NCBI GenBank assembly: GCA_022428205.1
Contig: JAKMCW010000040.1
Location: 62,001 to 126,000 of the forward strand
Source of the DNA: Flavobacteriales bacterium
GTDB lineage: Bacteria; Bacteroidota; Bacteroidia; Flavobacteriales_D; Sanyastnellaceae
Length of the DNA stretch: 64,000 bases
Direction of reading: 5' to 3'
Shown here one piece after another: positions 1-9,421 of this stretch. The stretch's first letter is position 1. Each line of letters opens with the position of its first letter. The position numbers and the translations under genes are program-made. The notes below the pieces were generated by a model. The model saw only the letters and a program-made list of their open reading frames with translations, had not been told where the DNA came from and made no database searches.

Positions 1-89
1 TGTTGTGATTTGACGCGGTTGTACTGCGCCATCAAGGGCGTTTCCTTCGCGCCCTTTGCGGCCTTCGTTTTTCCCTTGGCCTGCGCCAT
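1..89 (-). CDS. mutS: DNA mismatch repair protein MutS, N-terminal fragment (continues beyond window start)
   Basis: Reverse complement of 1..89 translates to MAQAKGKTKAAKGAKETPLMAQYNRVKSQ; the TPLMxQYxxVK segment matches the conserved MutS N-terminus. Confidence 0.8.
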   Translation of the reverse strand, partial: MAQAKGKTKAAKGAKETPLMAQYNRVKSQ

Positions 90-95
90 GGGGAA

Positions 96-1322
96 TCAGC
101 TGGCGACTTTGAGGCGCGCAGTATCGCTGGAGTCGAACCGCTGCTTGGCGTAATCGGCCGTGACGCGCAGGCTGTCTACACCCTCTTTGCCGGGCAATTC
201 AAACATGGCATCGCTGAGCACGGCTTCACAGATGCTGCGCAGGCCGCGCGCCCCCAGTTTACAGGCCACCGCCTGCTCCACGATAAAGTCGAGGGCATCG
301 GCATCAAATTGAAGGGCGATGCCGTCGATTTCAAAAAGGCGCTGGTACTGTTTGATGAGCGCATTTTTCGGCTCCGTCAAAATCCGGCGCAACGCATCTG
401 GATCCAAGGGGTCGAGGTGGGTCAGCACTGGGAAGCGGCCGATGAGTTCTGGAATGAGACCGAAACTGCGGAGGTCCGAAGGGGCAATCGAGGACAACAA
501 TGATTCGGGCCGCTCATCGGAGTCAGTGGTAAAACCGATGCTCGAGGTCGCAATGCGGCGCTCAATGTGTTGCTCTATGCCACTGAACGCTCCTCCACAG
601 ATGAACAGGATGTTCCGGGTGTCGATCGAAATCAGCTTTTGCTCGGGGTGCTTGCGGCCACCTTGTGGGGGCACATTGACTTCAGCGCCTTCGAGCAGCT
701 TCAACAAGGCTTGTTGTACGCCTTCTCCACTCACATCACGGGTGATGGAGGGGTTGTCACTCTTGCGGGCAATCTTGTCAATCTCGTCGATGAAGACAAT
801 GCCGCGCTGCGCCTTGGCCACATCGTAGTCGGCGGATTGCAGCAGCCTGGACAAGACGCTTTCTACATCTTCTCCCACGTAACCAGCCTCGGTCAGGATG
901 GTGGCATCGGCGATGCAAAAGGGCACCTTGAGCATGCGGGCGATGCTCCGGGCGAGCAGGGTCTTGCCCGTACCGGTTTCGCCCACGAGTACGATGTTGG
1001 ACTTGTCGATTTCGACTTCATCCTCAGCGGCGGGGTGGGCGAGGCGCTTGTAGTGGTTGTAGACGGCGACGCTCAGGGTGCGCTTGGCGTTTTCCTGACC
1101 GATCACGTATTCGTCCAAAAACCGCTTGATGTCTGCAGGTCGCTCCAATTGGAGGCCTGGATCAAAAGCACCTTCGACAGTGGTGTCCCGCTCTTCTTTG
1201 ACGATGGCGTCCGCCTGTTCAATGCAGTGGTCGCAAATGTGGCCTGTCACCCCCGCGATGAGGATGTCGACTTCCGACTTTTTGCGCCCACAAAAGGAGC
1301 AATTGATTTCGCGGTCCGCCAT
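96..1322 (-). CDS. clpX: ATP-dependent Clp protease ATP-binding subunit ClpX
   Basis: N-terminal Cys4 zinc finger ([16 protein letters not shown]), Walker [25 protein letters not shown]; adjacent to clpP. Confidence 0.97.
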   Translation of the reverse strand: MADREINCSFCGRKKSEVDILIAGVTGHICDHCIEQADAIVKEERDTTVEGAFDPGLQLERPADIKRFLDEYVIGQENAKRTLSVAVYNHYKRLAHPAAEDEVEIDKSNIVLVGETGTGKTLLARSIARMLKVPFCIADATILTEAGYVGEDVESVLSRLLQSADYDVAKAQRGIVFIDEIDKIARKSDNPSITRDVSGEGVQQALLKLLEGAEVNVPPQGGRKHPEQKLISIDTRNILFICGGAFSGIEQHIERRIATSSIGFTTDSDERPESLLSSIAPSDLRSFGLIPELIGRFPVLTHLDPLDPDALRRILTEPKNALIKQYQRLFEIDGIALQFDADALDFIVEQAVACKLGARGLRSICEAVLSDAMFELPGKEGVDSLRVTADYAKQRFDSSDTARLKVAS

Positions 1323-1327
1323 CGAAA

Positions 1328-2014
1328 TCAGTCTTGCTTGCGCTCGAGGACTTCGTCAATCATGCCGTAAGCCTTGGCTTCATCAGCAATCATCCAATAG
1401 TCGCGGTCGCTGTCCTCCCAGACTTTCTTGTAGTCCTGTCCGGAGTGGTGGGCGATGATCTTGTAGAGCTCCTCCTTGAGTTTGCCGATTTCACGGGCTG
1501 TGATTTCGATATCACTGGCCTGGCCGCGGGCACCACCGAGTGGCTGGTGGATCATGGTGCGGCTGTGCTTGAGGCCTGTCCGCTTGCCAGCGGCTCCAGC
1601 GCAGAGGAGAACAGCACCCATGGAGGCTGCCATGCCCGTGCAAATGGTGGCTACATCTGGGCGGATGTACTGCATCGTATCGTAGATGCCGAGGCCGGCA
1701 TAGACGCTTCCTCCCGGTGAATTGATGTAAATCTGGATGTCCTTGGTGGGGTCGGTTGACTCCAAGAACAGCATCTGCGCCTGAATGATATTGGCGATGT
1801 AGTCATCCACCCCGGTACCGAGGAAGATGATGCGGTCCGCCATCAGGCGTGAGAAAACGTCGACTTCGCGGAACGGCATCTGGCGTTCCTCAATGACCGT
1901 GCGGGTCATGTTCTCGGGACCGTGAACGGCCGAGATGTAGTCTTCAACGTGGTGGCTGGTGAAGCCGCGGTCTTGGACGGCGTACTTCAAAAATTCCTTG
2001 CGCGTGCTCATCAT
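1328..2014 (-). CDS. clpP: ATP-dependent Clp protease proteolytic subunit ClpP
   Basis: [11 protein letters not shown] active-site Ser region, [18 protein letters not shown] His region. Confidence 0.97.
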   Translation of the reverse strand: MMSTRKEFLKYAVQDRGFTSHHVEDYISAVHGPENMTRTVIEERQMPFREVDVFSRLMADRIIFLGTGVDDYIANIIQAQMLFLESTDPTKDIQIYINSPGGSVYAGLGIYDTMQYIRPDVATICTGMAASMGAVLLCAGAAGKRTGLKHSRTMIHQPLGGARGQASDIEITAREIGKLKEELYKIIAHHSGQDYKKVWEDSDRDYWMIADEAKAYGMIDEVLERKQD

Positions 2015-2064
2015 GGTATGGTTCGAAAGTTAGGCCGCGGCGCCCATAGGACCACGGCGCCAAA

Positions 2065-3420
2065 TCAAAGGGAACGGACGATTTCCATCCACTCTTCGTG
2101 GGAAACCTCTTTCTCCTTGATTTTGGCCAGTTCGCGGAGCTTATCGATGGCCTTGCGCTCGTAAATAGATTCGGCCACACGGCGGATTTCCTTCTGGTCG
2201 CTCATCATCTGTGCCACCATGGGGTCAAGCTGCTCTGCAGCCAATGGGATGCCGTATTGGGCGTATTGTGCCTTGATGGCATTGCCCGCTTCCTCCTTGA
2301 TTTCGTCACCTTCCACTTCGATGCTGTGCTCATCGATGATGTGGTTCTGGATGATTTGCCACTTGATGCCCTTGGCGTATTCGGCAAATTCCCCTTGGAT
2401 TTCCTCGGCAGTGATGGGCTTCTCGTTGGCCGTTTGAATCCACCGCTTCAAAAACTCTTCGGGCAGGGGTGGGTCCAGTTTGTCGACCACCTCTTCTACA
2501 AACTTCCTGCGGAAAACGCGGTCGCCATCCCGGTCGAAGATGCGCTGCAAGTCTTCCTCAACCTTGGCGCGGAAACCGGCTTCGTCCTTGACCTCATCCT
2601 CTCCAAAGAGCTTGTCGTACAGCTCTTCGCCCAGCTCTGCGGGTTCGATGTGTCGGATTTCCTTGACGGTGAAGCGCAGCGGGCTTGAGAAGTCCTCTGC
2701 AGCAGCGCGTTCGATGCCCAAGAGCCGCGCGAGGTCGTCGGCATCCTTGCTGATCTTGTTGGGCTTCACGTCTACTTCTGCGCCTTTGGCCGCACCGACC
2801 AGCTTCTTTGCGGTCGCTTTGTCCTTCACTTCAGAAAGGGAGAGCGTGCCTTCGTGCATGACGCCGCCAGGCTTGATGTCCTTGCCGTTGGATTCCAATT
2901 CGACGAAGTCGCCGACGAGCAAGTCTTCGGCACCAGCCGTTTCGCACTCGGACATCTTGCCATAGCGCCTGCGGAGGTCCGTGATTTGGTCGTTGACCAA
3001 CTCATCGTCAATGCGGACTTTGTGGTTCACGAACTTGGTGAACCAGCCAAATTTGATGTCCACTTTGGGGCTCAGGCCGATGTCATAACGAAAGGTGAAG
3101 ACCTCTGGCTTGTCCCAGTTTCCGTCGCTCTCGTTTTCGAGGGTAGGGATGGGTTGGCCCAACAGGCGCAGCTTCTGTTCGCGGATGTAGCCGTCGAGTC
3201 GCTCACCGAGCAGCTTGTTCAATTCATCAGCGAGCACAGCTTTGCCGTATTGCTTGCGGACCAACTGAATGGGCACCTTACCCGGACGGAATCCGGGCAT
3301 CTTGACTTGCTTCCGGTATTCCTCCAGAATGCCTTCCACTTTTTCCCGGTAATCTTCCGGGTGCACGGTGACGGTCAGCACACCGTTCAGTGCATCGATG
3401 TTTTCTTGGGTGATTTCCAT
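2065..3420 (-). CDS. tig: Trigger factor
   Basis: N-terminus MEITQENIDALNGVLTVTVHPEDYREKV and MPGFRPGKVP motif. Start placed at 3420; the longer supplied ORF (to 3486) runs into the tRNA. Confidence 0.92.
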   Translation of the reverse strand: MEITQENIDALNGVLTVTVHPEDYREKVEGILEEYRKQVKMPGFRPGKVPIQLVRKQYGKAVLADELNKLLGERLDGYIREQKLRLLGQPIPTLENESDGNWDKPEVFTFRYDIGLSPKVDIKFGWFTKFVNHKVRIDDELVNDQITDLRRRYGKMSECETAGAEDLLVGDFVELESNGKDIKPGGVMHEGTLSLSEVKDKATAKKLVGAAKGAEVDVKPNKISKDADDLARLLGIERAAAEDFSSPLRFTVKEIRHIEPAELGEELYDKLFGEDEVKDEAGFRAKVEEDLQRIFDRDGDRVFRRKFVEEVVDKLDPPLPEEFLKRWIQTANEKPITAEEIQGEFAEYAKGIKWQIIQNHIIDEHSIEVEGDEIKEEAGNAIKAQYAQYGIPLAAEQLDPMVAQMMSDQKEIRRVAESIYERKAIDKLRELAKIKEKEVSHEEWMEIVRSL

Positions 3421-3447
3421 GGCTACAATTGCCTTCGGTTTATCAAG

Positions 3448-3529
3448 TGCGGGCGAAGGGACTCGAACCCCCACGCCTTGCGGCACCAGATCCTAAATCT
3501 GGCGTGTCTACCAATTCCACCACGCCCGC
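3448..3529 (-). tRNA. tRNA-Leu (anticodon UAG)
   Basis: Cloverleaf on minus strand: acceptor GCGGGCG/CGCCCGC + A, anticodon arm CCAGA-TTTAGGA-TCTGG, T-arm GGGGGTTCGAGTCCC; long variable arm. Confidence 0.95.
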
Positions 3530-3537
3530 AGGGTGCG

Positions 3538-3545
3538 CGAAGATA
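3538..3545 (-). promoter_or_regulatory. -7 element TATCTTCG upstream of tRNA-Leu
   Basis: Matches TAnnTT(T/C)G; 8 nt before the mature tRNA 5' end; TTCG 19 bp further upstream. Confidence 0.6.
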
Positions 3546-3612
3546 GGCCTTACCACGACGTCGACGAAGTCTGGGTTGACGGCTGTGAATCACGGATGAA
3601 ACGGGCACGAAA

Positions 3613-4419
3613 GTGCTGCAGTTTGGGCCCGTGCTCTCCCTGTTTTCTGCACGACCGGTGTCCTGTTGGACGCTTTCGGAGGTCGGCCTCATCTGCGCCT
3701 TGCGCTTGTGGAGGTCGGCCTCTTTGAAGGCGTATTGGACGGCGCTGTGTGCTGGCTGTTTGGGTGGAAGTCTGAGTGCCCAACTGAACTGGGCGCCGCG
3801 CGGCAATCCCGAGGTTTCCGCGTCTTTCCGCGCCGCGCCGCCAGGTGTGTGGACGTGTGCTGTGGAAGCGCGTGGTACGGGTGGCCGATGGGGACGTTCG
3901 GGCTGGCAAGCTCAAGTGGTGGCCACAAGTGGGGGCCATGTACAAGGCCGAGGTCAAGCTGCTGTGGCCATTGACCCGCGGACTTCGGCAGGCGTGGGGC
4001 TGGCGTGGGATGGCGCCGGTGTGGGCCAATGCCTGCTCTCTGCAGGTGGCCCTGATTGGGCAGTTCAGGTGTGGGTCCCTTTGCGCCAACCGGCCGCTCA
4101 GCCGTTTCAGCCGGAATGGCAAGGCGGTGTGGCTTTTCCTTTGGAGGAAGAAGCGCGCGGTTTTGCGCTGATGAGGTGGCGGCCGGGGTCCCTGCCTGGG
4201 CTTACGCTGGTGGGGGAGTTCCAGCAGTGGGCGTGTGGTGTGGGCGCATCGGGCGCTTGGTGGTCGCGCCGAATGACATCTTCTAAATCCGGAGTGTCAT
4301 GGTCGCTCTCATTGGGGCTGTTGCGCGGCAATGTGCCGTGGTTCGGTGCCGATTGGGGCACTCCAATGTGCACAGGGTCTGATCCTGGGCAGGGCATGTT
4401 GCAGGTGTGGCTCAGGTGA
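3613..4419 (+). CDS. Putative secreted/outer-membrane protein, unknown function (start uncertain; TTG at 3700 fits a signal peptide)
   Basis: Signal-peptide-like LRLWRSASLKAYWTALCAGCLGGSLSAQ followed by Gly/aromatic-rich strand-like sequence; overlaps the next ORF. Confidence 0.5.
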   Translation: MLQFGPVLSLFSARPVSCWTLSEVGLICALRLWRSASLKAYWTALCAGCLGGSLSAQLNWAPRGNPEVSASFRAAPPGVWTCAVEARGTGGRWGRSGWQAQVVATSGGHVQGRGQAAVAIDPRTSAGVGLAWDGAGVGQCLLSAGGPDWAVQVWVPLRQPAAQPFQPEWQGGVAFPLEEEARGFALMRWRPGSLPGLTLVGEFQQWACGVGASGAWWSRRMTSSKSGVSWSLSLGLLRGNVPWFGADWGTPMCTGSDPGQGMLQVWLR

Positions 4420-6101
4420 CGAGCGGAGCGAGCTATGGCCGAGCGGCAACGAATCTCCTACGGGCGGTATTGATGTGGCCCTGGGCCCTGGCCGCACAGG
4501 TCGATGAAGGTTGGACATCTTCACTCGTGTCCTTGGCATGGGATGCCGGGTGCTCCACCCAAGAAGAATGTGTGGCCCTCGATGCACTGTTGGATGCAAG
4601 TCATGGTGGATTCTGCACGCAGCAAAGCGTGGCTTCGGCCCTCGATCCCATGCGGGTCACCAAGGTGCTCGACTGCCTGCGCAACTTGCCCGAGTGGCAG
4701 GAAGTCTTTCGCCAGGCTGCCCAACCCAAGGACCACAGGCCTGCCGCATCCTTGTCGTGGCGGTGGGACCTCGACTGGAATCCCAGAACTCCGGACAGCC
4801 CAACATCACGGCACCGTGTGGCCTGGCGCAAGCGCGATACCCAGGGCCATGACGTGGGCCTGCGCGGCGTTTTGGAGGGTAATGGTTGGCGTGAGGTGAC
4901 CGCCAGTGCGCAGTTTCAGCGCGCGCGAGGTGTGTGGTCGGTGGGTTCTTTGGCCGGCCGGTTCGGACAAGGGTTGGTGGCATGGACACCGGGACCGTTT
5001 GACGACCTCGGCGGCATCGAAGGAAGTCACCGTCTTGGTGGTGGACTGCAGCCGGTGCGCTATCGGCAGCGAGGTGTTGTGGATGGCATGGGGTGGCAGC
5101 GACGCACCTCAGCCGTGCCGAGGGGGCTGCATTGGAGTTGGTTCATGCTGGGGCGGACTTGGCCGGAACAGCGAGCACAGGCGACCATGGGGTTTGGAGC
5201 GGGACCGCTTGAAGGGGCCATGCGGGCGCAGCAGCTCAGGGATGGCAGGGTGGTGGGTGTTCTGGGGGTGGATGGCAAAGGGCAGCGCAAGGGATGGAAT
5301 TGGCGGTGGGCGTTGTGCGGCTTTGAGCCGGGCTGGGAAGGGCGACTCAGTGTGCTCAAGACGTGGTCACGCCGCTGGGAGGCCCATGCATTGTTGGCGC
5401 GGAACCATCCTGATCATCCGCGTTGGACGAGCGGAGAGGTGAGGGCGACGCCACTGGATCCAGATACGCGTCCGGGGCTGCTCTGGCAGGCAGGCATCGC
5501 CTTTCGCGGGAGGTGGAAGGGATGGCTGAGGATGGAAACAACCTGGTCAGGCCCACCTCCATTTCGCTGGCAGCGGCGCACTGCCTTCCGTTTGGAGCGA
5601 AGGCAGTACAGGATTGATTTCAAGTCTGCCCACAGTCCTGATGTGGACGTCATGGAGGAGGCAGCAGCGCCTTTTGCGGTGGGTGAATGGTCCTGTTCTT
5701 GGCGCATGAGCAGTGCCACTGAGGCCGAGGGGCGGCCCTTCTGGCGCTGGCACTTGGGGGTGACAGGCAAGGGAGAGGCCATGGCTGCAGTGCTGGCCTG
5801 CATGGTGTCATGGCGGTGGCATGGACATACCCTGCGATTAGGTTTGGCCCAGACGTGGGGGATGCAAGGGGCGCCCATTCGCTATGTGCAGGGGTGGGAT
5901 GGCCGGCCATCGGCGGCCTTCTCCAACGCAGGGTGCAAGGGGTATGTGCGCTGGAGATCGGCGGATGGTCAGTGGCAATTTGGGGTCCAATGGCGCTTGG
6001 AGTTTGAAGGGGGCGGAAGGGCGAGTGATGCACATGCCTGGGGAATCCACGCCGTCCGGGTGGAATTCAGGCCGCACTGGGCGACGGGCCGGAAAGGGTA
6101 G
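4407..6101 (+). CDS. Putative Bacteroidota helix-hairpin-helix / beta-barrel-type protein, divergent (start may be ATG 4473)
   Basis: Signal-like MWPWALAAQ; degenerate HHH-like segment (..VTKVLDCLRNLPEWQ..); GRFGQGLVAW resembles the 'FGQGL' stretch of Bacteroidota HHH barrel proteins; Trp/Arg rich. Confidence 0.5.
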   Translation: MAQVTSGASYGRAATNLLRAVLMWPWALAAQVDEGWTSSLVSLAWDAGCSTQEECVALDALLDASHGGFCTQQSVASALDPMRVTKVLDCLRNLPEWQEVFRQAAQPKDHRPAASLSWRWDLDWNPRTPDSPTSRHRVAWRKRDTQGHDVGLRGVLEGNGWREVTASAQFQRARGVWSVGSLAGRFGQGLVAWTPGPFDDLGGIEGSHRLGGGLQPVRYRQRGVVDGMGWQRRTSAVPRGLHWSWFMLGRTWPEQRAQATMGFGAGPLEGAMRAQQLRDGRVVGVLGVDGKGQRKGWNWRWALCGFEPGWEGRLSVLKTWSRRWEAHALLARNHPDHPRWTSGEVRATPLDPDTRPGLLWQAGIAFRGRWKGWLRMETTWSGPPPFRWQRRTAFRLERRQYRIDFKSAHSPDVDVMEEAAAPFAVGEWSCSWRMSSATEAEGRPFWRWHLGVTGKGEAMAAVLACMVSWRWHGHTLRLGLAQTWGMQGAPIRYVQGWDGRPSAAFSNAGCKGYVRWRSADGQWQFGVQWRLEFEGGGRASDAHAWGIHAVRVEFRPHWATGRKG

Positions 6102-6174
6102 CCGCTATATTGCACTGCGCCGGAACACGCGACCCATCCATGCGGTCAGCGCCCCGGGCATAGACTTCAAGCAC

Positions 6175-6741
6175 ATGGCAACCACTTCCGATATCAAAAA
6201 CGGTTTGTGCCTGCGCCACCAGGGCGGGCTCTACCAAGTCCTCGAGTTTCTTCACAAGAAGACCGCTCGTGGCTCCGGCAATGTCTGGACCAAGATGAAG
6301 AACCTCGAGAACGGGAAGATCATCGAGCATTCTTACAACACAGGCTCCAAGATTGACGTGATCCGGGTGGAAACCAGGGAGCACACCTATCTGTACGAGG
6401 ACGACATGGGGTACAACTTCATGAACTCTGACACCTTTGAGCAGCTCTGCCTCGAAAAGCACCTCATCGACAATCCTCAGTTCCTGCAGGATGAAATGAA
6501 GTGCCTCATCGTATTCCACGCAGAGGAAGAGCGTCCCTTGAGTGCCACGTTGCCCAGCCACATTGAAGCTGAAGTGACCTACACCGAGCCAGGTGTCAAA
6601 GGCGATACGGCGACCAACACTTTCAAGCCCGCCACCATCGACACGGGCACCGAAGTGCGGGTGCCTCTTTTCATCAATACTGGCGACCGAATCAAGGTAG
6701 ATACCCGCACGGGAGAGTACTCGGAGCGGGTCAAGAAGTGA
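6175..6741 (+). CDS. efp: Elongation factor P
   Basis: MATTSDIKNGLCLRHQGGLYQVLEFLHKKTARGSGNVWTKMKNLENGKIIEH..., GDRIKVDTRTGEYSERV C-terminus. Start revised from the longer supplied ORF. Confidence 0.97.
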   Translation: MATTSDIKNGLCLRHQGGLYQVLEFLHKKTARGSGNVWTKMKNLENGKIIEHSYNTGSKIDVIRVETREHTYLYEDDMGYNFMNSDTFEQLCLEKHLIDNPQFLQDEMKCLIVFHAEEERPLSATLPSHIEAEVTYTEPGVKGDTATNTFKPATIDTGTEVRVPLFINTGDRIKVDTRTGEYSERVKK

Positions 6742-6747
6742 CCCTAC

Positions 6748-7971
6748 ATGTCGGCTGATCTGCGGACCCAAAAGCGCCTTGAGCGCCTAAGACAGCAGGC
6801 AGACGCCCTGTTGGAGCTGACGCAGGCGATCAACCGGAATGTCCCGGATGACGAGCTTTTTGCGCTGTATCAGCGCTGCTTGGAGTCCATGGGGGTGGGC
6901 AAGCTGGCCCTGTTCTGCCGCGATGAAGACCAGGACGCTTGGGGTTGCATGATTGAGTGGGGCTATCCTTCGCGACTGCCCAAACTCCAAAATGCCGCTG
7001 AGGTACTGTCGGGTAAGGCCCATGCCATTGTCGACGGAGATACCGCCGTTGAATTTGACCTGGCCATCCCCGTGGAACACAACGGAGAGGTCATCGCATA
7101 CGTGGTCATGGGCGACCGTGAGGAGGGGCGCGGAATGAGTCCTTCCATCCGATATGTCCGGTTCATCACGACGTTGACCAACGTCTTGGTGGTGGCGCTG
7201 CGCAACCGCGCGTTGACCGCCCAGCGCATTCAAATGGCGGGTCTAGAACGCGAGCTGGCGCTGGCAGGGGAGATGCAGACCATGCTGCTTCCCGCCGTAT
7301 TGCCCAACGACCAACACCGCTCTTTCTCCGCCCGGTACCGCCCTCACCACCATGTGGGTGGCGATTACTACGACGCGGTGCTGTTGCCCGATGGACGCAT
7401 GGCCATCGCCATGGCTGATGTCAGTGGCAAGGGCATGCCTGCGGCCTTCCTGATGTCCAATTTCCAAGCGCACCTCCATGCCCATTTGGAGCGCGACGAC
7501 AACAACATCGAAGACCTCGTACGTTCTCTAAACGAGCGCGTGTTTAGCAGTGCGGGTGGCGAGCGGTTCATCACCCTTTTCCTGGCGATTCACAACCCCA
7601 AAACCCGCAGCTTTCAGTATGTCAACTGCGGACACAATCCCCCGCTGTTCGTCCCCGCCAAAGGCGCGGGCACATTCTTGGGGGAAGGCTGTCCTGGCTT
7701 GGGCATGCTCGATGTTCTTCCAGAAGTGGGAGCCGGCCAGCTCAATGTGGAAGAAGAGTCCGTGTTGGTGTGCTTTACCGACGGACTGGTCGAACAGGAA
7801 AACACCGGCGGCGAAGCCTACGGCGAATTTCGCCTCCAGAAATTGGTCGAGGCCGAAAGGGCGTCCGGTACGGAAGCCTTGAACACCGCCATCATCGTGG
7901 ACTGGGAGCAGCACCGTGGGGTGGCCGATCCAGCGGACGATACGGCGCTGTTGACCGTGCGTTTCGCTTGA
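6748..7971 (+). CDS. GAF-like + PP2C/SpoIIE-type serine phosphatase (RsbU-like)
   Basis: FSARYRPHHHVGGDYYDAVLLPDGRMAIAMADVSGKGMPAAFLMSNFQA, TLFLAIHNPKT..YVNCGHNPPL, CFTDGLVE motifs. Confidence 0.9.
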   Translation: MSADLRTQKRLERLRQQADALLELTQAINRNVPDDELFALYQRCLESMGVGKLALFCRDEDQDAWGCMIEWGYPSRLPKLQNAAEVLSGKAHAIVDGDTAVEFDLAIPVEHNGEVIAYVVMGDREEGRGMSPSIRYVRFITTLTNVLVVALRNRALTAQRIQMAGLERELALAGEMQTMLLPAVLPNDQHRSFSARYRPHHHVGGDYYDAVLLPDGRMAIAMADVSGKGMPAAFLMSNFQAHLHAHLERDDNNIEDLVRSLNERVFSSAGGERFITLFLAIHNPKTRSFQYVNCGHNPPLFVPAKGAGTFLGEGCPGLGMLDVLPEVGAGQLNVEEESVLVCFTDGLVEQENTGGEAYGEFRLQKLVEAERASGTEALNTAIIVDWEQHRGVADPADDTALLTVRFA

Positions 7972-9421
7972 CTTCCAAGTCTATGGCCACCAGTATGGCC
8001 AAAAACCCCCAGAAGGGCGCACTGGCCTTGTCTGTATCGAGGTAGTTGTTAAGGACGCCGTGGATGAAATACGTCATCAGGCCCAAATACAATGACAGGG
8101 CCCACAGCGAGCGCCACCGGTCGTACTCCCTCAGGGCTCTGTATGTCCGAAACCCCATGGTGCAGCATCCCAACAACAAGCCGATGATGATGAGGGCACC
8201 AGGAACCCCCTGTTCGGAAAGCGGCCCGAGGTATTCACTGTGGGCATTCCCGCGATCGGCGTTATTGGTGGAGATGATGGTCCGGTGCTCTGACCGCTGG
8301 TGTGGCGCGTAGACAAACTGGTAGGTGCCAGGTCCCCATCCCGTCAAGGGGCGCTCTGACCAGAGACTCAGTGCACAGCTCCATCGGTTGATGCGCTCGA
8401 GGTTGGAGGCGTCACTTGACACGTTGCTGATGGATTCAACGTGCTCGGTCAAATCATCTGAGGAATCCTGGTCGTTGCGTTCCAAAGAGATGAGCAGCTG
8501 ATCCCAAGACAGCAACAGCATGAATGCACCAAGCGCACCGGCAAACAAAAGGGTGCGGAACTTGACGCCGAGCATCATCAATCCCCCAAGCACCGCCACA
8601 GCGGCGACCGAAACCCAGGCCGCTCTTGTAAAGGAGAGGATAAGCCCGATGGTCAAAATCACAAAGGCGGTGGTGATGCCAAGCTTGCCGATGGCAGTTC
8701 GGTCAGGCTTGAGAAGCAGGGCCAAGACTGGAAACCAGAACATGGCCAGCACAGCACCATAACTAGTGTGGTCCTTGAAAAAGGGGTCCATCACCCAGTG
8801 TCCGGCTTGTTTTTCGAAGCCGTAGCCCGCATGCCGGATGACCGTGTAAATCACCACGGCGAGGAGCGGTACGAGGTAGAGCAGCACGAAGTCCTCTTGA
8901 CGGGAACGTTTCCGCACGATGGGAGCGAGGAGGTAAAAGAATCCGACCACAAACCAACCTCGGGCGAGCGTGTACTTCAAAGAGACGATGGGGTCCCATG
9001 ACAGCAACGTGGTGACCGCCAACCAAGCAAACATGACCTGGATCCAACGGGAAATAGGGTGCCGTTCTAATTCGGACATCATGCCCACGCCACGCAACCG
9101 GTCGATGACAAACAACAACAGCAGCCCAAACAAAATGGGTTCCGTGGGCAGGTAAAGTCCCACCCCCTGTATTTCAAGCTGTTCGAGGTTGAGACTCAAA
9201 GGCACGGTGGCAACCAAACCGAGCAGCAGTAGGTCTCGACGTGCCAAAGCCAGGCCCACGACCCCGATTGCCGCAGGAATGACCGCGACGGCATATTGCT
9301 CCTTGGCGATGGCCAGCCCCAAGACCAAGCCGAAGCCGAGGACCACCCATGCCAGCGGGCCCTTAAAGGACCATGGGGTTGTCGAAGCTGATGGCCGCTC
9401 GGACTGGGACACAGGGTTCAT
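7892..9421 (-). CDS. O-antigen ligase / polymerase-family membrane protein
   Basis: Multiple TM segments, WSERPLTGWGPGTYQFVY and NAHSEYLGPLSEQGVPGALIIIGLL typical of Wzy_C/WaaL. Start revised to 9421. Confidence 0.85.
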   Translation of the reverse strand: MNPVSQSERPSASTTPWSFKGPLAWVVLGFGLVLGLAIAKEQYAVAVIPAAIGVVGLALARRDLLLLGLVATVPLSLNLEQLEIQGVGLYLPTEPILFGLLLLFVIDRLRGVGMMSELERHPISRWIQVMFAWLAVTTLLSWDPIVSLKYTLARGWFVVGFFYLLAPIVRKRSRQEDFVLLYLVPLLAVVIYTVIRHAGYGFEKQAGHWVMDPFFKDHTSYGAVLAMFWFPVLALLLKPDRTAIGKLGITTAFVILTIGLILSFTRAAWVSVAAVAVLGGLMMLGVKFRTLLFAGALGAFMLLLSWDQLLISLERNDQDSSDDLTEHVESISNVSSDASNLERINRWSCALSLWSERPLTGWGPGTYQFVYAPHQRSEHRTIISTNNADRGNAHSEYLGPLSEQGVPGALIIIGLLLGCCTMGFRTYRALREYDRWRSLWALSLYLGLMTYFIHGVLNNYLDTDKASAPFWGFLAILVAIDLEVKRNARSTAPYRPLDRPPHGAAPSPR

